Shown here piece by piece: positions 1 through 10,852 of a stretch of DNA of 64,000 nucleotides. The stretch's first letter is position 1, and every line of letters begins with the position of its first letter. Made by a program: the position numbers and the translations under genes. The notes beneath the pieces were generated by a model. The model was not told the DNA's origin, did not search any database, and saw nothing but the letters and a program-made list of their open reading frames with translations. Source of the stretch: Gnomoniopsis sp. IMI 355080 (lineage: Eukaryota > Ascomycota > Sordariomycetes > Diaporthales > Gnomoniaceae); assembly GCA_027946555.1 (NCBI GenBank), contig JAPEVC010000147.1, forward strand, positions 1 to 64,000, read 5' to 3'.

Positions 1-281
1 GGTCCATATTGGGGGCGAGTGGGGCGTATGATACCAAACACAAGAGTGTCAAGCACCTGGACTACCCAGTGACAGAGGTGGACAAGTACGAGACGCCGGC
101 GGAAGCGGCCGAACATGGCCAGGAGCCTCTTAGTCAAAGCCAGAAGAACAAGGAGGGTAGGCCCGGGCTGCCAAAGACTACATATCATGAATTGGTGACC
201 ATGGCATGGAGTTGGGGGGGTATGGGTTTCCAGGTAGCGGGCTTTGCCGCGGGTATTTGGGCGTTTTCGCGACTGTTTTGA
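1..281 (+). CDS. 3' end of an unrecognised protein with a C-terminal membrane segment
   Basis: The reading frame is open from the left edge of the window to a TGA at 279-281, so only about the last 92 residues are visible and the true start lies outside. The visible part is polar and charged (many K, E, Q), then ends with a hydrophobic stretch of about 18 residues (GGMGFQVAGFAAGIWAFSRL) directly before the stop, like a tail-anchor or last transmembrane helix. I do not recognise the family. It reads toward the minus-strand hydrolase at 704-2085, so the two genes are convergent. Whether it belongs to the cluster cannot be judged. Confidence 0.4.
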   Translation, partial: SILGASGAYDTKHKSVKHLDYPVTEVDKYETPAEAAEHGQEPLSQSQKNKEGRPGLPKTTYHELVTMAWSWGGMGFQVAGFAAGIWAFSRLF

Positions 282-703
282 TACCGAGCGAATTACTTTG
301 ATGTATTATTTTTCAAATTCCATGAGCGTTTCGTACCAACATGCCCGGCCCATTGAATCGTCGAGTGCCTATCTTATACGGGGTGAGAGTTCGAGTTGCT
401 TCCTTGTGCCATCCATCATACCACTAGAACACACACAACCATTTGAACGAACATCTACTAGACTATGGGTCGACATTGACTGCGGCGTCACCATAAGGAT
501 AATGCTGATGCCCATGTAAGTTGCCGCTTTGGGACAGGCCCGTCAGGCGACGCCTCAGCTTCACTCAAGACTGTGAATAGGCGGAGACTTGGGATAGCAG
601 GTTAACCCGCGAAACGCCCCCCTTTCCGTAACACGACAGCATGGAGTTAAGTATTTTGTGCTGAATGCCACGGAGCACGCATCCTTGCGTGTGAAAAACA
701 AAT
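282..703. other. Intergenic, convergent 3' region
   Basis: About 420 bases between the 3' end of the left-edge gene and the 3' end of the minus-strand hydrolase. It should hold the two 3' untranslated regions. I see no gene, repeat or RNA. Confidence 0.5.
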
Positions 704-2085
704 TCATGACAGCACAAGTGATAGCCATCTTTCCACCTCCATCGCCGCATCGCCCTTTTTCACCAAGCCGAGAGCTAGCTCGTCGATAATCATCTCCTCA
801 TGGGCGCAATTCGGGGTGACAATGAACATGAATCGTGAAAGCCGTTTTGCAGAGCCGCCCTCGCCTTGTTGTTGACCGGCCGAAGGATCTGCTCGTGAAA
901 AGCCAGCGCTCACCTTGGCTGCGAAATCTTTAATGCTGCCGATGAGAACTTCACCGCCACCACCCCAGATCATGAGATGCTGCACCGCTGACTTGGCAAC
1001 GTCGGCCCAATAATCAACGGACGCACTGTTGGGCTCCGAATAGGCGTCGGCTTTGCTTCCTGGCGCTATGTACGTTGTCGCCGCCCTAGTTAAGGCCCTA
1101 CGGCTGAGGTAGTCTGACTCGGCATTGCTGTCGAATGTTGGCCAAGAGGTCGAGAAGGAAACCCATGGAGAGATCAGCAAGACAGCATGTAGGGGACGGC
1201 TAAGTGAGATTGCTGGAACGTCTGCATGTGGGTGCACAATGTGCTCGAGCAGAGCGGCTGTGAGGTTGCCCCCGGCCGAGTCTCCGCCTAGTAGTATCTG
1301 ATCTACCATTAGTAAAAGAAGGGGGGGAATAAAGACTTGTCAGATATCCACGTATGACGCAAATTAAAGAACTCACCGTCGCCGGATCACGGTTCTCCGC
1401 TGTCAACAGATGATTAAGCGCAGAAGCAGCTTGTCTGAGCTGCAGTGGGTAGAGACCTTTTGGTGACAACTTGTAGGTCAAAACAAAAATGGAAAAGTCA
1501 TGGCCTGCCTTTGCCATCTGTTCCTGTAGTGTGTACAGATAGCGAATATGGGCAAATGTTGCAGATGCAAGGAAACCGCCGCCTGTGGTTTGCATCAGAA
1601 AATGTGTTAGTCCGATATACTGCTTGACAAACGGTATACACTAGCATAAGTTGAAAATGCTGACCATGTGAGTATAACATCACAAACCGTGCCTGTGAAT
1701 TACCGATCCAAGACCCCTTTGCGCCCTCTGGTAATTCCACTGACTTGGGTGTCTTGCCTTTGCTTTTGGCAATACGAGTATATACTCTGTCTGTCGTCGG
1801 CGTCAAGAATTGGATCTGTAGAGCGCCCATTTCGGATAACAACTCTCGGATAAGCGCGTATGCGACATCTCGTCGGTAGCCATGAGCACCCGGCGCTTTG
1901 GAGCGCTTCATCGGGGAGGTAATCGAACGCTTGAGGAACGCTAGATCTATAACAGGCGGGCTGTCAGTGATAAGTGAGGAGTGTTCGCTGCTTTTGGAAG
2001 TTCGTTCAGATTTACAAGTTCTAAGAAGCTTCACAGGGATGGCCCCTCTGCTGCTTTCGCTGACAGCGTCTTCACGTTCAGCCAT
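704..2085 (-). CDS. Alpha/beta-hydrolase fold-3 esterase/lipase
   Basis: Predicted serine hydrolase of the hormone-sensitive-lipase-like family (abhydrolase_3), cleaving a carboxylic ester or lactone; the substrate is unknown. Exons on the minus strand are 1665-2085, 1377-1582 and 704-1297, with introns of 82 and 79 bp (GTCAGC...CAG and GTGAGT...CAG). The joined product is 406 residues. Splicing rebuilds the family's oxyanion motif HGGGF (about 140-144), which is cut by intron 1. The nucleophile elbow GDSAGG follows at about 215-220 (Ser216), and the likely catalytic His is in CAHEEM (about 375). I did not place the acid residue. The length is normal for the family. It is the leftmost gene of the minus-strand series hydrolase-P450-GMC beside the polyketide synthase, so a role in ester hydrolysis of the pathway product is an inference. 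Confidence 0.85.
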
Positions 2086-2791
2086 TATTAAATTTCCTGC
2101 AGGATCTTGTCAAAAGAAAAGATACCCTGTACACGACGTGATGGGAGGCTTTCTGGACATTGAACGTTGCACGCGACATGACAAGCTTCCTCGATAACGA
2201 CGGGGAAGCCCTTTCGTCAAGATATCTGTCTCTGCTTTTGCACATGCTCATGGGCGTTGGACCGAGGCTGTCTCCAAATAGGAAATTGTTTGGAGAGCAT
2301 TGGAGGACATTATCACAGTTGTGCCAGGGTTTTGGAGACGGTAATGGGATGAAAAGAAAAGATGGGATGTGTGGTATTCTGGCATGCCAAGGCTTGGCGA
2401 ATTGCAGGTCCGCGACGCCGCTATTATAAAACAAAAGGCGTTATGTTTTCCCTTTATCAGGCTATGATCCCGTTCCTGCTCCTTTACGTCGTGGGTCTAA
2501 GACATAGTGTTAGGGAAGGAAGAATCCGCCCATGAAGCAATTGCCAGTCTCAAAGCGATACAACAAGCTCCAGCCTTAACAGGAACTATATTATTGCCAT
2601 CAGCCGAGGCTTCATTCCCAACTCCAGCGAAGCAAATAACCCGGATTTTGTCTTGTCCGCAACTTCTCCATTGAAGGACCCCTTACATCTTGCCACGCCC
2701 ACATTAGAAAATGTGCCCAGGTGCTTGTGTCTATAGACAGGTTCCTGGAATCGAAACACATAATGTGTAATCCAAAGATGATGGCCTCTGA
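2086..2791. other. Intergenic, promoter of the hydrolase
   Basis: About 700 bases between the 3' end of the P450 and the start of the hydrolase, both on the minus strand. It should hold the P450 3' UTR and the hydrolase promoter. I see no further gene. Confidence 0.5.
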
Positions 2792-4704
2792 CTAGTTATC
2801 GGAATTCTCTCGGACCGCTTGTCTCCTGCGCAATCGAACGTGAAAGCCAGACTGGGGCACAAACCAGCGGTTCTGTACTGTCCAGGATTTGCCTCCATCA
2901 ACAAGTTCCAGGTCGTATGCCTGGAGCAGCGTGGGGACCAGCTTGAAAATCTCGAGATACGAAATGTGCTTCCCGAGACACACGCGATGGCCTGCGCCAA
3001 ACGTCAACAATGCGGCATCCATCTTCTTAATGCGCGCCTCGTCATCCCCGTCCACGACCCCATCCTGCTGCCGACGCGGCAGCCACCTCTCCGGCCGCCA
3101 CGCGTCGGCGTCAGGCCCGAAAACAGCCGGATCCCGATGCACAACCCAGGCGTTCATGCCCACGATCGTGCCAGCCGGGAGCGTGGAGCCGCACACGTCG
3201 AGCCCTCCCGGCGGAACGACGCGCTCGAGATGTAAGCCGAAGGGAGGGTGGATGCGGCCAGCCTCTTTGAAGCAGGCGGTCAGGTACGGCAGCGCGATGC
3301 TCTGCTTCCATGTTGCCGTCTCTGAAAGGTTGCCATGGGCGGCAGCCTCGTCCAGCTCGGCGCGCAGTTTCTGTAGGCTGGTTGGGTGGGTGAGAAGTTG
3401 ATGAAACATCGTTCGGAGAAAGATGGCTGTGGTGTCGCTGCCCGCAATGATGTTGGACGACGTCCACGCAGGGAGAGCCCTGCTCATGAGGTGAACGGTC
3501 AGCAACGTGCCAGTCTCTTATTTTTTTCTTCTCTTACTTCTAGGCGCCCCATGTGGCTCTTTCTGTGGATCATCGAAAGTGGATGGAAGGATCGCTTTAG
3601 GGGTGGACTCACCATCCCGGAAGGGTCGGGTCCTTCTTCAGAGCTGCTAGGAACCGTGACAAGAAGTCTTGGTGGTTGACCAAGCTCTTCGGCTTCTCCT
3701 CAACAGAAGCGGGTACGGCACGTCTCTCTGCCTCGCATTTATTGGCGAACTGCACCATTGGTGACCACTTGGCCGGACGCAAGCGCGATACGATCTTGTT
3801 CTTGACCCAGAGTGAGTCGAGCCAAGGTATCTGACCAACCTGCATCGTACTTTGTGGTCAATCGTTCAGCTCAATGACATGAGGACCTGGTGTTCCTCTG
3901 GGATAATGCTTGGACTTACGAGGGCCACATATTCAAACCATCGCCAGATGCTCGCCATAATACCGTCCACATCTTGACCCTGTTCCAGGAAACCAAGTCT
4001 TTTTGAAAATGTGATTTCGCCAACAACGTCAAACTTTGGGCCCCATTCCATTAAAATCAGCAGTTTAAAAGCTTCACCGACTATGAAGCGAAAGGGGCTG
4101 CAAAGCAACTTACCGCAAAGTACTGCAACCATGCTCCGAAGTCACAAGCGTCTCCCGTGTCGACGAAACGGCGATCCAGCTCCTGACGGAAAACTTCAAT
4201 AGTGCGGTCGACCAGCGGCTCGAACGACACGAGATTGCTCATTGAATATACGCTGGAGATGGGTCGCTTCAGCATACGGTGCAAGCCCTCATCTTGGGCC
4301 GCGAAGATGGTTGGCAGGATGGTGCCTTTGCGCATGGGTGGTATCACGCTGTAGAAGTCTGACTTCTTCAAAGGGTCTCCTCGCATGCGATAAATGGTAT
4401 CCATGGCCGCTGACGAGCCCACAGACACGGCGTTGGGGCCGTATCGGACGAGGGGAGCCCAGGGTGCGCGGGAACTGCGTCCGGCTTTTCCATATCGGCG
4501 ATGTTGAGAAATGTGTATGTTGTGGGCATTCCGTTGGTAAACCCAGTACAGGCGGGGGATGTTGGAGAAACGCGCGACGAATGGACCAGGAATATGAGAC
4601 AGACGAAAATACTGCCAAGCGCAATATGTTGTGACAGATGTGAGGATCAGGGCAAATGCCAGCACCGTTGGAGAGAAGGCCATGTTGGCAGTCCAGGACC
4701 CCAT
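2792..4704 (-). CDS. Cytochrome P450 monooxygenase, pisatin-demethylase-like
   Basis: Haem-thiolate monooxygenase, microsomal, inserting oxygen into an unknown substrate. Exons are 4114-4704, 3920-4033, 3613-3839 and 2792-3479 (introns 80, 80 and 133 bp), giving 539 residues, a normal length. An N-terminal membrane anchor lies at about residues 8-30, followed by a proline hinge (HIPGP). The I-helix AGSDTT is at about 323-328, the ExxR motif is in KEAGR, and the haem loop FGAGHRVCLG has the axial Cys at 478. The last intron has tandem acceptors (GAGCAG), so one residue of the junction is uncertain. Two Met codons (residues 1 and 8) could start translation. About 12 residues (KAGRSSRAPWAP) sit between YG and LVRYGPN, where most relatives are contiguous. 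The overall pattern resembles the CYP57/pisatin demethylase type; this is family recognition, not a search result. It probably oxidises the polyketide. Confidence 0.9.
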
Positions 4705-4743
4705 ATCCCCTCGTACTTCTTTTCACCTAGGACTGCTCCAAGC

Positions 4744-5126
4744 TCAGAAATTTGTTTCAACATCAAAACTCGCAAGATTATGTCCTGCAAGGGATCAAGT
4801 GTGATCAAACAGCAAGCAGCAAAAGCTTGACAAACTTGCTGGTACTGGCTTACCAAATGCAAAGGGCGCAGCTGTGTCGGAAAACTGTTGCCCGTAGCCG
4901 AGGAGCTCCGTTGTACGCTCTTCGGAGAAATGATTCCCATAGAGCACGTTCTGATAGGCGTGGCTGACTCTTTGTCCTGCGTCTGTCAGCGTCTGACGTA
5001 TGAAAAATCCGCCGAATTTGAAGTTCGGTCTGTACTACGCACTAATGTTTTCTGTTTGGGCTCGGCGATACGGCGTACAAAGTACGATTCAAGCACGATA
5101 TGACCACTTGTAGGATCCAACCGTCT
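4744..5126 (-). pseudogene. Truncated 3' remnant of an unidentified gene
   Basis: Protein-like sequence on the minus strand ending 40 bp upstream of the P450 start. The last two exons can be read as 4854 upward and 4744-4784, with a 69-bp intron (GTAAGC...TTGCAG), ending FDVETNF and TGA. Upstream, the clearly coding-like frame (RQTLTDAGQRVSHAY, NHFSEERTTELLGYGQQFSD) hits a TAG at about 5038. An equally coding-like stretch (IVLESYFVRRIAEPKQKTLV) continues in another frame, so one frameshift near 5021-5040 separates the halves. Further upstream the sequence becomes AT-rich and non-coding. I read it as a gene cut off at its 5' end and frameshifted. I do not recognise the family. Confidence 0.45.
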
Positions 5127-5697
5127 TTTATAGAAAGTAAGTCGCAGTTATGATTGGGGTCTGTCATGTACTAAAAGACGTGTAACCTAATAGCATGAGG
5201 GGGTTTTTGGGATAAACGAATTATATGTCAAATATAAGGAGGTCCCTAAATATTCAAAATGAAGTTTCGCTTAGATGTATTTCCGATATGACATTGTTGA
5301 ATAGCAGGAAGTTTTGGATAGAACTCCGCAACTACTCACTCTGTATTACAGCTATATAAAAGTACACCGTATATAGTGCTACAGCCTTTTGCGATAGGGG
5401 TAACTTGTATAAGGACATAAATATTTTACATCTAAATTTAGAGTACGACACAAAAGAGATTGTGAGTTACATATAATATTACAGATGTGAAAAGAAACAT
5501 TGGATGTAATACACTGGGAGCTGCCTCCCTACCTTCTAATAGTGTAAGACCAAATCGTACCAAAGAAACAGCCATCATAAAGAAATGAATACAGTGTGTG
5601 ACCGAATGACGACATTGGTACCCTTGTATAAAAATAAATCCACAAAGAGAAGAAAAAAATGGAGAGAGCGGACTCAGAGCAGATTGTATGCGAGATC
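5127..5697. other. AT-rich intergenic tract
   Basis: About 570 bases, visibly richer in A and T than the neighbouring genes, with many TATA-type words and no supportable ORF. It abuts the broken gene remnant on one side and the 3' end of the GMC oxidoreductase on the other. It may be a RIP-degraded insertion, but no element ends are visible. Confidence 0.4.
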
Positions 5698-7739
5698 TCA
5701 ATTGCCGTTGCGGATGTCGTCTACAATCTTCTCGGCTAGTGCATCTGCTCATGGAGTGGTTAGCATATAAGACTCAATTATCTTTGAATAATGTCTGAAA
5801 GACAACGGAATGGTACGCACAAATGGTAGACATGGGGTGGCCGGGAGGCAAGATGGGCAGGCTCGATGCATCGACAACACGCAGACCCTCGACCCCGCGA
5901 ACCTTGGCCTGGGCGTCGAGCACGGCCATCTCATCGTCGTCGGCGCCCATCTTACAGGTACAAGCGGCATGGAAAATGGTCGAGAAGGTGGTTTGAATGT
6001 GGCTCCAGATCTGAGCGTCGGTCGTGACGTTCTTGCCCGGGAAGTACTCATCGCCGACGAGAACGGCCTTCATGGCGGGCGCTTCCCATATCTGACGCGT
6101 ACGCTTAAAAGCTGCGATGGCCATCTCCTTGTCGGCGGGGTGGCTGAGCCAATTAGGGTTGATGATGGGCGCGTCGGCCGTGTCGTTGGACTGGATGGTT
6201 ACATTGCCTGTCGAGAGCGTGGCCACGAGACCGGCTATCACGGAGGCGTACTGATAGTCATCGGTAGGTTGCAGGGTTTGAAAGTTGGAAGAATTACCGA
6301 AGAAACCTCCATTAGGAAGATATTCGACCTCGGGCCAGTCTGAAGAGAATGTCGATGCCAGCGTTGAGATAGTGGAGTTGGTAAGGTTGTTGCGCGGAAG
6401 ACGCTCCCAGCCTGCTTGAAGGTTAGAATCTGGGTACTTATCACGTCGGACTTATGCTTTGGGAGTGCTCAATGCCCTTCAAGGCCAACTTACCCAGAAT
6501 ATCTATGCCAGGGTTAGTCATAGGACCGTTACCCTCCGCATACTGCTGCTCGAACTCGGCCAGTCTGTCCGGGTTTCCAAAAGCAGAGCCCGTGACGAGA
6601 TTGACTCTGTAAGAGGTACCGAATAACACGTGGTCCTTCATATTCTGTCCAACACCGGGGCTGTTCTGAATGACTTCGATGCCATGCTGCTCCAGCACAT
6701 CCTGGGGCCCAATTCCTGAGACCATTAGAAGCTGTGGGCTCTGAAAAGCGCCCGCCGAGACGATGACCTCCTGACGGGCTCGAATTGTGTACTGCAAACC
6801 CTGCGTATCCACCACCACGCCTGTTGCACGTTTCTGGTCGTCGAATACGATTCGCTTGGCGAGAGTGTTGATGAAAGTGATCATATTGGAGCTCTGTGTA
6901 CCCAGGTGTGGGCGCAGGAAAGCTGTCTCGGAGGATTCGCGCGTATTGTCGTCGTTGCGGATAGTAGCGAGCGGGTATGCGTAGGCGCCTGCGAGGGTAC
7001 CGTTTTCAAAACCAACCTGGGATTTGAGGCCGATGGCTTCGAAGCCTTTCTCTGCCCAGCTACCGAATGCCTGCGCGAACTTTGGGTACAGAACCGATAG
7101 AGGCCCACCTGTACCCAACCTCGATGTGTCGTATTCAGGCGTCGAGTTGGCGAACCGGTCAAACGTGCCTCCCACCGGTGGTGTGAAATTCTGGCTCTTG
7201 GTAAAGTATGGAAAGAAGTTATCGAACGTGTAATCTGAAGAGTTGATGTCCTTGGCCATCTGATCGTACGCCCCACGCGTGGAGAGGTGGTAGGTCATGT
7301 AGTTGCGGGAGCTGCAACCACCCAGAGTGCGGCCACGAGGATAATGAGCACGGACATTGAGAAGGGCTTGCTGAGGCTCAGTAACGAAGCCCCAGTCGAT
7401 ACCAGGTTGCCAGTCGTCAGTGTCCTTGCCCGTGAACCAGTTGTCGAATGAGGGAATCTCGCTGAGGTTGCCGTTGGTAAGCTCGTAGAAGCCGCCGGCT
7501 TCAATCACTCCGACGCTCAAGGACTTGTTCTCGGCCAGACGAGCAGCCATAGTCAGACCGGCGTTACCACCGCCCACCACAACATAGTCGAACTCATATG
7601 ATTGACCGGGAATTCCAAAAGCGGACCCCAAGAGGCCCGTGATGGAGGAGTCTTGTGCAAACGGAGAAGCGCTCACTGATAGAGCATGCAACAGAGCCAT
7701 TGCAAGGCAATTGGCTTTGGAGAAATGAAATGCGCACAT
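5698..7739 (-). CDS. Secreted GMC-family FAD oxidoreductase
   Basis: Glucose-methanol-choline family flavoenzyme, oxidising an alcohol (or acting like versicolorin B synthase-type relatives). Exons are 6494-7739, 5821-6411 and 5698-5744 (introns 82 and 76 bp), giving 627 residues. The N-terminus (CLAMALLHALSVSAS) looks like a signal peptide, so the protein probably enters the secretory route. The FAD-binding motif VVGGGNAG lies at about residues 54-61. The two family catalytic histidines are His563 (IFHAACTCKMG) and His607 (PPGHPMST), 44 residues apart, close to the 43 in glucose oxidase. The short last exon supplies the usual C-terminal helix (YALAEKIVDDIRNGN); without it the reading frame appears to stop early. 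It lies between the P450 and the first SDR, so oxidation of a benzylic alcohol made by the pathway is a reasonable inference. Confidence 0.9.
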
Positions 7740-7817
7740 CTTGATGAGGGATAAAGATCGTTCTAGGTTGGGGAACTTGGTTGAAGGGAATGAAACTACA
7801 ACGAACGAGTGTCGAGC

Positions 7818-8108
7818 TTAAGAATAGCCGCCGGGTGCTTTGATAGTTGAAACTGCGAATGATGCCCCCTTCTCTTCCTCTATATGTCATCAGCAGCGAC
7901 CCTTTTATAAGAATCACGAAATACTCACAAGCTTCCAGTTTGGCCACCAGATCGGGGGCTCAGTGTTTGTTGCCTGGACATTGCTCTCGTGCCCTGTTCC
8001 GAAGGGCCCGATGTCCTCGGCCTTCCCTCCATCTTCTCGCCAGAGCGGTGCCACCTTTGTGACATACCCCTGTTCACTAAAGTCCAGGTTTGGTGTATAA
8101 TTGGATTC
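7818..8108 (-). CDS. Unrecognised coding-like gene segment, two exons visible
   Basis: Two segments read well together: from 8108 down to 7929, then 7818-7877, joined by a 51-bp intron (GTGAGT...TAGAG) in phase 0 and ending KAPGGYS and TAA. The upstream part contains LDFSEQGYVTKVAPLWRED and GTGHESNVQATNTEPPIWW, with codon choice like neighbouring genes. The 5' end is unresolved. An ATG at 8252 is in the same frame, but a TGA at 8136-8138 intervenes and no convincing intron removes it. The stop lies only 78 bp upstream of the GMC start codon, and a TATAAAAG on the minus strand (7902-7909) falls inside its intron. It could be a small gene, a remnant, or part of the GMC leader. I do not recognise the family. 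Confidence 0.35.
7902..7909 (-). promoter_or_regulatory. TATA-like box upstream of the GMC oxidoreductase
   Basis: On the minus strand this reads TATAAAAG, about 165 bp before the GMC start codon at 7739. It is a plausible core promoter, but it lies within the intron of the uncertain upstream gene. Confidence 0.35.
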
Positions 8109-8252
8109 TGATGTGAGTGGGCACTGCCATCCTTCTCACAACTTGGCAGCAAAATACTTCGCCCTCGAGGCTTGAAAGTGGCGGCTCCGTAGGCAACGGC
8201 GGCTGACAACTTGTATCCCGCCCGGGTGATAGTGGGGGCGTCGCGAAGGCAT

Positions 8253-9562
8253 TGATAATGGATAGTTTGCGAGGGGATAGGATGATAAGGTTTGTGAAAA
8301 CACGGAGAACGGATAGTTGGTGATCTGGATATTCCTGATATAAACAGCGAATACAATATGCTATACCTAGTGCTGTATCGTACGAAACGGGAGATCGACA
8401 CGGTCACATAAGTGCTTCAGAGACTTGTGTACACAGCTACCTAAGCTGGTAGCATAATCTTCGTCGATTGTAGTTCGAGATGCATGACACTTGTCAACCC
8501 GGACCCGTTCCTTGCAGGATTCTAGGCCTCCACAGCCATGGATCTAGTTATCAGGTGCAGTGAGCCTCGTGGTTGGTTGTCTTCTGGTAAGATCCAGCCC
8601 TATGACCAGTCCGAGGTAGGGCTGAATATCACGGCGACCCAGGAATACGGTACCCCACGTGGCTTCTTGGTGGTCGCAGCATTCGCCATGCAGTAGATGT
8701 CAGGGCTCAGCATGGCGATACAGGCATGCCTCCTCAGATCCTCCTGGGAGGCAGCCGGCTCCTTGACACATGGTTCGGTGAAATCAGATATGTAGAGATC
8801 CGTCACATCCGATTGTCTCATACCGGATTCGAGAGTCAGCAATCAGGTACGGCTGATGCCTTACCTGGTTCTGCCTTGTTTTGTCTGAATAATAGCCCGG
8901 GCTGCTTTTCGGCTTGGGGGCGCCCTTTTGCATTTATCGCATGTTGAATTACCTGTGCGGACATTAATTCAGAATTTGTGGATCGCATAAAGAAGTGTAT
9001 TTACCTAGATACGTATTTGCTTGGACGTAGCCTTTGGAATACTCAGCAAAGTAAACAATGAGACTCCCTACTTGGCATCTTTGGACGAGCGATAGCCTAT
9101 TTCCGGATACTTAAAGATCAAAGTAATGTTCAGACATGACTGTGAGCTCAGGCCGTGCATGTCATATCACTGGTGCATCTCGCTTAGCACGCCACTCATG
9201 TGGGAGTGCTTTGTCTTGCGTCTCACACTCCCATCGGCGATAGCAAAGTCGCGTTCCGGAAGGAAGACAAAAACAGGTTGCCGCGCTCAGCTCAGCTCAG
9301 CTCGGCATGGAGTTATCGCGCCTTCGAGGCTCTGCGGAGGAGGTCTACTTAAGCATACCGACGCATGGACTGCTCGAGGTTGTTTTCATCTCAAGTCCAC
9401 GCTTATTTTGAGCAGCCATCTCTTCAAATATCAATGGGTCAGTGTCTGTCTAGGATCTCACACTCCAACAAATCTTCGTCGCCGCCCGTATCTGCACCAA
9501 TCAAAAAGACTCCCTTGTCACCTGCTCATTCCACCTCCCCCTCAACCAAAAATCCTGCCATC
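8253..9562. other. Intergenic, upstream of the first SDR
   Basis: About 1.3 kb that should carry the divergent promoters of the minus-strand genes and the plus-strand SDR. A short GCTCA tandem (four units, about 9287-9305) precedes the SDR. CCCGGGCT occurs at about 8896. An ATG at 9365 is in frame with the SDR and open through it. No other gene is supported. Confidence 0.5.
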
Positions 9563-10312
9563 ATGTCTTCAATCACTTCCCTCCAAGGCAAGGTTGCCAT
9601 CATCACTGGCGGCTCCAAGGGCATTGGCAAAGCCACAGTCGTCGCGCTGGCGCGTCTGGGCGCCAACGTCGTTATCAACTATTCGTCGGATGAGCAAGCC
9701 GCCGAGGAGACCCTCGCCGAGGTCAAGAAGCTAGGCGGCCAGGCGGCCGTCGTGCGCGCTGACGTTGGCACCGTGGCTGGTGTGCAGTCGCTCGTCAAGC
9801 AAACCGTCGACGCCTTCTCCAAGATTGACATCTTGGTTGCCAATGCTGGCGTGCTGCCAATGAAGGACCTCGAGCACACTACCGAGGCCGACTTTGACCG
9901 CACCTTTGCCATCAACGTCAAGGGCCCGTACTTTCTCGCCCAGGCTGCCGCCCCACATATGGCGCGTGGCTCGCACATCATCTTCCTGTCCACCACGCTT
10001 TGCACCGCCTCCACGGTCATGCCGGGCTACCTGCTCTACAACAGCACCAAGGGCGCCATCGAGCAGATGACGCGTGTAATCAGCAAGGACCTTGGCCGCA
10101 AGGGCGTGCTTGTCAACGCTGTCGCTCCGGGCCCCACTGGAACCGAGCTCTTCTTCCGCGGCAAGAGCGAGGACATGCTCAAGATGATTGCCGGATTCAA
10201 CCCTCAGAACCGCATCGGCACCCCAGAGGAGGTCGCAGAGTCGATCGTCTTCCTGTCTCAGTCCTCCTGGGTTGCTGGTCAGGTCCTCCGCACCAACGGA
10301 GGAATGGCGTAA
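9563..10312 (+). CDS. Short-chain dehydrogenase/reductase (classical SDR)
   Basis: NAD(P)H-dependent oxidoreductase of the 3-oxoacyl-ACP reductase/hydroxynaphthalene reductase type, 249 residues, one exon. The cofactor motif TGGSKGIG is at about 15-22, NAG follows in LVANAGVL, and the active site is YNSTK with Tyr159 and Lys163. The C-terminus (TNGGMA) is typical of the family. I chose the ATG at 9563 because the product then begins with the usual short lead-in before beta-strand 1. The in-frame ATG at 9365 would add 66 residues of low-complexity Ser/Pro-rich sequence. It probably reduces a ketone or aldehyde of the polyketide; substrate unknown. Confidence 0.92.
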   Translation: MSSITSLQGKVAIITGGSKGIGKATVVALARLGANVVINYSSDEQAAEETLAEVKKLGGQAAVVRADVGTVAGVQSLVKQTVDAFSKIDILVANAGVLPMKDLEHTTEADFDRTFAINVKGPYFLAQAAAPHMARGSHIIFLSTTLCTASTVMPGYLLYNSTKGAIEQMTRVISKDLGRKGVLVNAVAPGPTGTELFFRGKSEDMLKMIAGFNPQNRIGTPEEVAESIVFLSQSSWVAGQVLRTNGGMA

Positions 10313-10852
10313 GCAATGGCTGAATGAGTAGGAGCATTAAACATCACAGTAGGATCTCGTGATGATTAGGAGGGGGATAGGACCCGAGGACAACGCTAGA
10401 GAGGTTTCTAAAAGGCTATCAATGGAAAATTGCTATATTCTCTTCAACTATATGGACTCATGATTGATGTTGATTGCTGGGTCTCGTCCCCAACAATGAT
10501 CGTGAAGTTGACCTTACAAAGGTTTTTTCAATTCCACCTTCCTACAATACAAACACTTGACAACTTAATCAAAATTACAGTCTGCTTGGCTTCGAGATGT
10601 CTAAGTTTAAACTCTGCCATATTCCCCTTTTTCTTCTTTTCGACATTCCCAATCCTCAAGTAATTCAACAGTTCTACCAAAGCCTAGACTCTGCACTTCT
10701 CTCATTTTTTCAGTGGTTTTTCCTTTATAAGGTTTCAGTGTATTTGCAGTGTTGTATTTGTATCATAAAAGCAGTGATGCCATTGATTGAGGTAAATGAA
10801 GAGCGCCACATCTTGCTAATAGAATGCCATGATTTTGGCCTCAAAGCAGATC
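10313..10852. other. Intergenic between two SDR genes (convergent)
   Basis: About 540 AT-rich bases between the 3' ends of the convergent SDR genes. I see no gene in it, only poly-pyrimidine and TA-rich stretches expected of 3' untranslated regions. Confidence 0.5.

Noticed and set aside
9126..9734. 202-codon plus-strand frame
   Set aside because: It overlaps the real SDR in another frame and has no recognisable content.
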